Positions 63,298 through 64,000 of a DNA stretch of 64,000 bases are shown here, in pieces; within the stretch, counting starts at the first letter, position 1; each line of letters starts with the position of its first letter. The notes under the pieces were generated by a model, which had not been told where the DNA came from, ran no database searches, and saw only the letters and a list, made by a program, of their open reading frames with translations. The position numbers and the translations under genes were made by a program. This stretch comes from an uncultured Granulosicoccaceae bacterium (GTDB taxonomy: Bacteria > Pseudomonadota > Gammaproteobacteria > Granulosicoccales > Granulosicoccaceae), in NCBI GenBank assembly GCA_937927895.1, contig CALGKA010000039.1:1-64000 (forward strand), read 5' to 3'.

Positions 63298-64000
63298 ATG
63301 AAGCCAATCACACTCTATTTAAGTCAACCAGTGGCAAATTTTGTCCAGGTAGGAGTACCGCTCGCAAAGGGTGAAATCAACGACTGTGACTCATTAGCGG
63401 TCTATCGCCATGATGAACGTATCAGATCAGTGATAAGCGCCACCGCCCTTTGGCCGGATCAGAGCGTTAAGTGGTGCATGGTCAAAATTGCTTTGGACTC
63501 ACTCGCCGAACAAACTGACCAACTCACTTTAAGGCTGACGCCCAAAACTGAACAGAGAACTGCCATACACGAATTCACTATTCAAGAGACTGAAGACACC
63601 ACTATCATAAGTAGCGATACGGTTGAGTATCGCTTCCCTAAAAACACCAATAGTGTTTTTCCTACAGTACTCAATGGCAGTTACACAATCTGGAACAGTG
63701 ATAGCCATCAAACTCTACTCAGCAATAGTGACGGTACTAACTGTGAACTCACCATTAAACAGGCAGGCATTGAACGGCAAGATTCACTTTCCTGTGAATA
63801 TGTTGTGCAAGGATCTTTTAGCGATGGCGCGAGCGTAAACCTAAATACAACCTTCCGATTCGAATTTCTTCCGAAAGGCCAGTTGCGCTTGCACTGTGAC
63901 CTTCACAATCCAAACCGCGCAATGCACCCGGGTGGAATTTGGGATCTTGGTGATCCAGGCTCTGTAACTTTTAAAGACTTTACTCTTTCGCTTGGACACA
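63298..64000 (+). CDS. N-terminal part of a PcRGLX/YetA-like RIFT-barrel protein (cut by window end)
   Basis: The frame from ATG 63298 stays open to the window edge (234 codons). The start VANFVQVGVPLAKGEINDCDSLAVY and the ATALWPDQSVKWCMVKI segment match the N-terminal RIFT-barrel domain of PcRGLX-like polysaccharide lyases (exo-rhamnogalacturonan lyase relatives), including the Trp-Pro-Asp and Val-Lys-Trp marks. The remainder (TVEYRFPKNTNSVFPTV, GGIWDLGDPGSV) agrees with the second domain. No signal peptide is visible. Catalytic residues would lie beyond the window. Its position beyond the EPS locus suggests polysaccharide degradation or remodelling, which is inference. Confidence 0.7.
   Translation, partial: MKPITLYLSQPVANFVQVGVPLAKGEINDCDSLAVYRHDERIRSVISATALWPDQSVKWCMVKIALDSLAEQTDQLTLRLTPKTEQRTAIHEFTIQETEDTTIISSDTVEYRFPKNTNSVFPTVLNGSYTIWNSDSHQTLLSNSDGTNCELTIKQAGIERQDSLSCEYVVQGSFSDGASVNLNTTFRFEFLPKGQLRLHCDLHNPNRAMHPGGIWDLGDPGSVTFKDFTLSLGH

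Overview
The window looks like chromosomal DNA of a marine-type gammaproteobacterium. The reasons are the conserved hfq-hflX-hflK-hflC-hisZ-purA / rnr-rlmB / rpsF-rpsR-rplI-dnaB-alr backbone on the minus strand, and accessory genes common in marine heterotrophs: a GMC oxidoreductase, an MttB-like methyltransferase, a taurine:pyruvate-type aminotransferase, propionyl-CoA carboxylase, a selenocysteine locus and an exosortase A (XrtA)-type exopolysaccharide locus. A Granulosicoccus-like lineage would fit, but that is inference. No rRNA, confident tRNA, prophage, CRISPR array or intact insertion sequence was seen.

Layout. 0-3.6 kb: a 107-bp tandem repeat, two tandem Lin0512-family genes, a repeat-rich lipoprotein with a peptidoglycan-binding end, and a DMT-family transporter. 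3.6-11.4 kb: a GH12-like secreted glucanase lipoprotein, a GMC oxidoreductase, a hydroxyacid-oxoacid transhydrogenase homologue, a GST, an FKBP isomerase and a non-pyrrolysine MttB-superfamily protein. 11.4-28.8 kb: the housekeeping block (galU, alr, dnaB, rplI, DUF2232, rpsR, rpsF, rlmB, rnr, purA, hisZ, DUF2065, hflC, hflK, hflX, hfq). It is interrupted by a hairpin-rich repeat region (17.5-18.15 kb) and a MITE-like element between rlmB and rnr. 29.1-35.1 kb: prpE-pccB-pccA-mce, which activates propionate and carries it to (R)-methylmalonyl-CoA. 35.2-43.6 kb: a DUF3127 protein with an SSB-like tail, a taurine:pyruvate-type aminotransferase, a D-lactate dehydrogenase, a GlyGly-CTERM surface protein, a lactate permease with a small coupled membrane protein, and a lipoprotein metallopeptidase.

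43.6-48.4 kb is the most interesting part. selB (minus) is divergent from a selenoprotein gene (plus), which is followed by selA (plus). The selenoprotein gene looks like two ORFs split by a UGA at 46150-46152. Read through, it is one 389-residue protein of the glycine/D-proline reductase selenoprotein B superfamily, with a U-P-A-C redox motif at residues 154-157 and a C-terminal extension I cannot place. The selenocysteine machinery therefore sits beside a candidate client that ordinary gene calling would break in two.

49.1-64 kb: an XrtA/PEP-CTERM-type exopolysaccharide locus. It holds a priming sugar transferase, outer-membrane beta-barrel, tyrosine autokinase, chain-length determinant, export lipoprotein, AAA ATPase, polysaccharide deacetylase, amidotransferase, GT4 glycosyltransferase and O-antigen-ligase-like protein. 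It ends in a gene, cut off by the window edge, that resembles RIFT-barrel polysaccharide-lyase proteins. The exosortase and the PrsK/PrsR regulators are not in the window and may lie beyond 64 kb.
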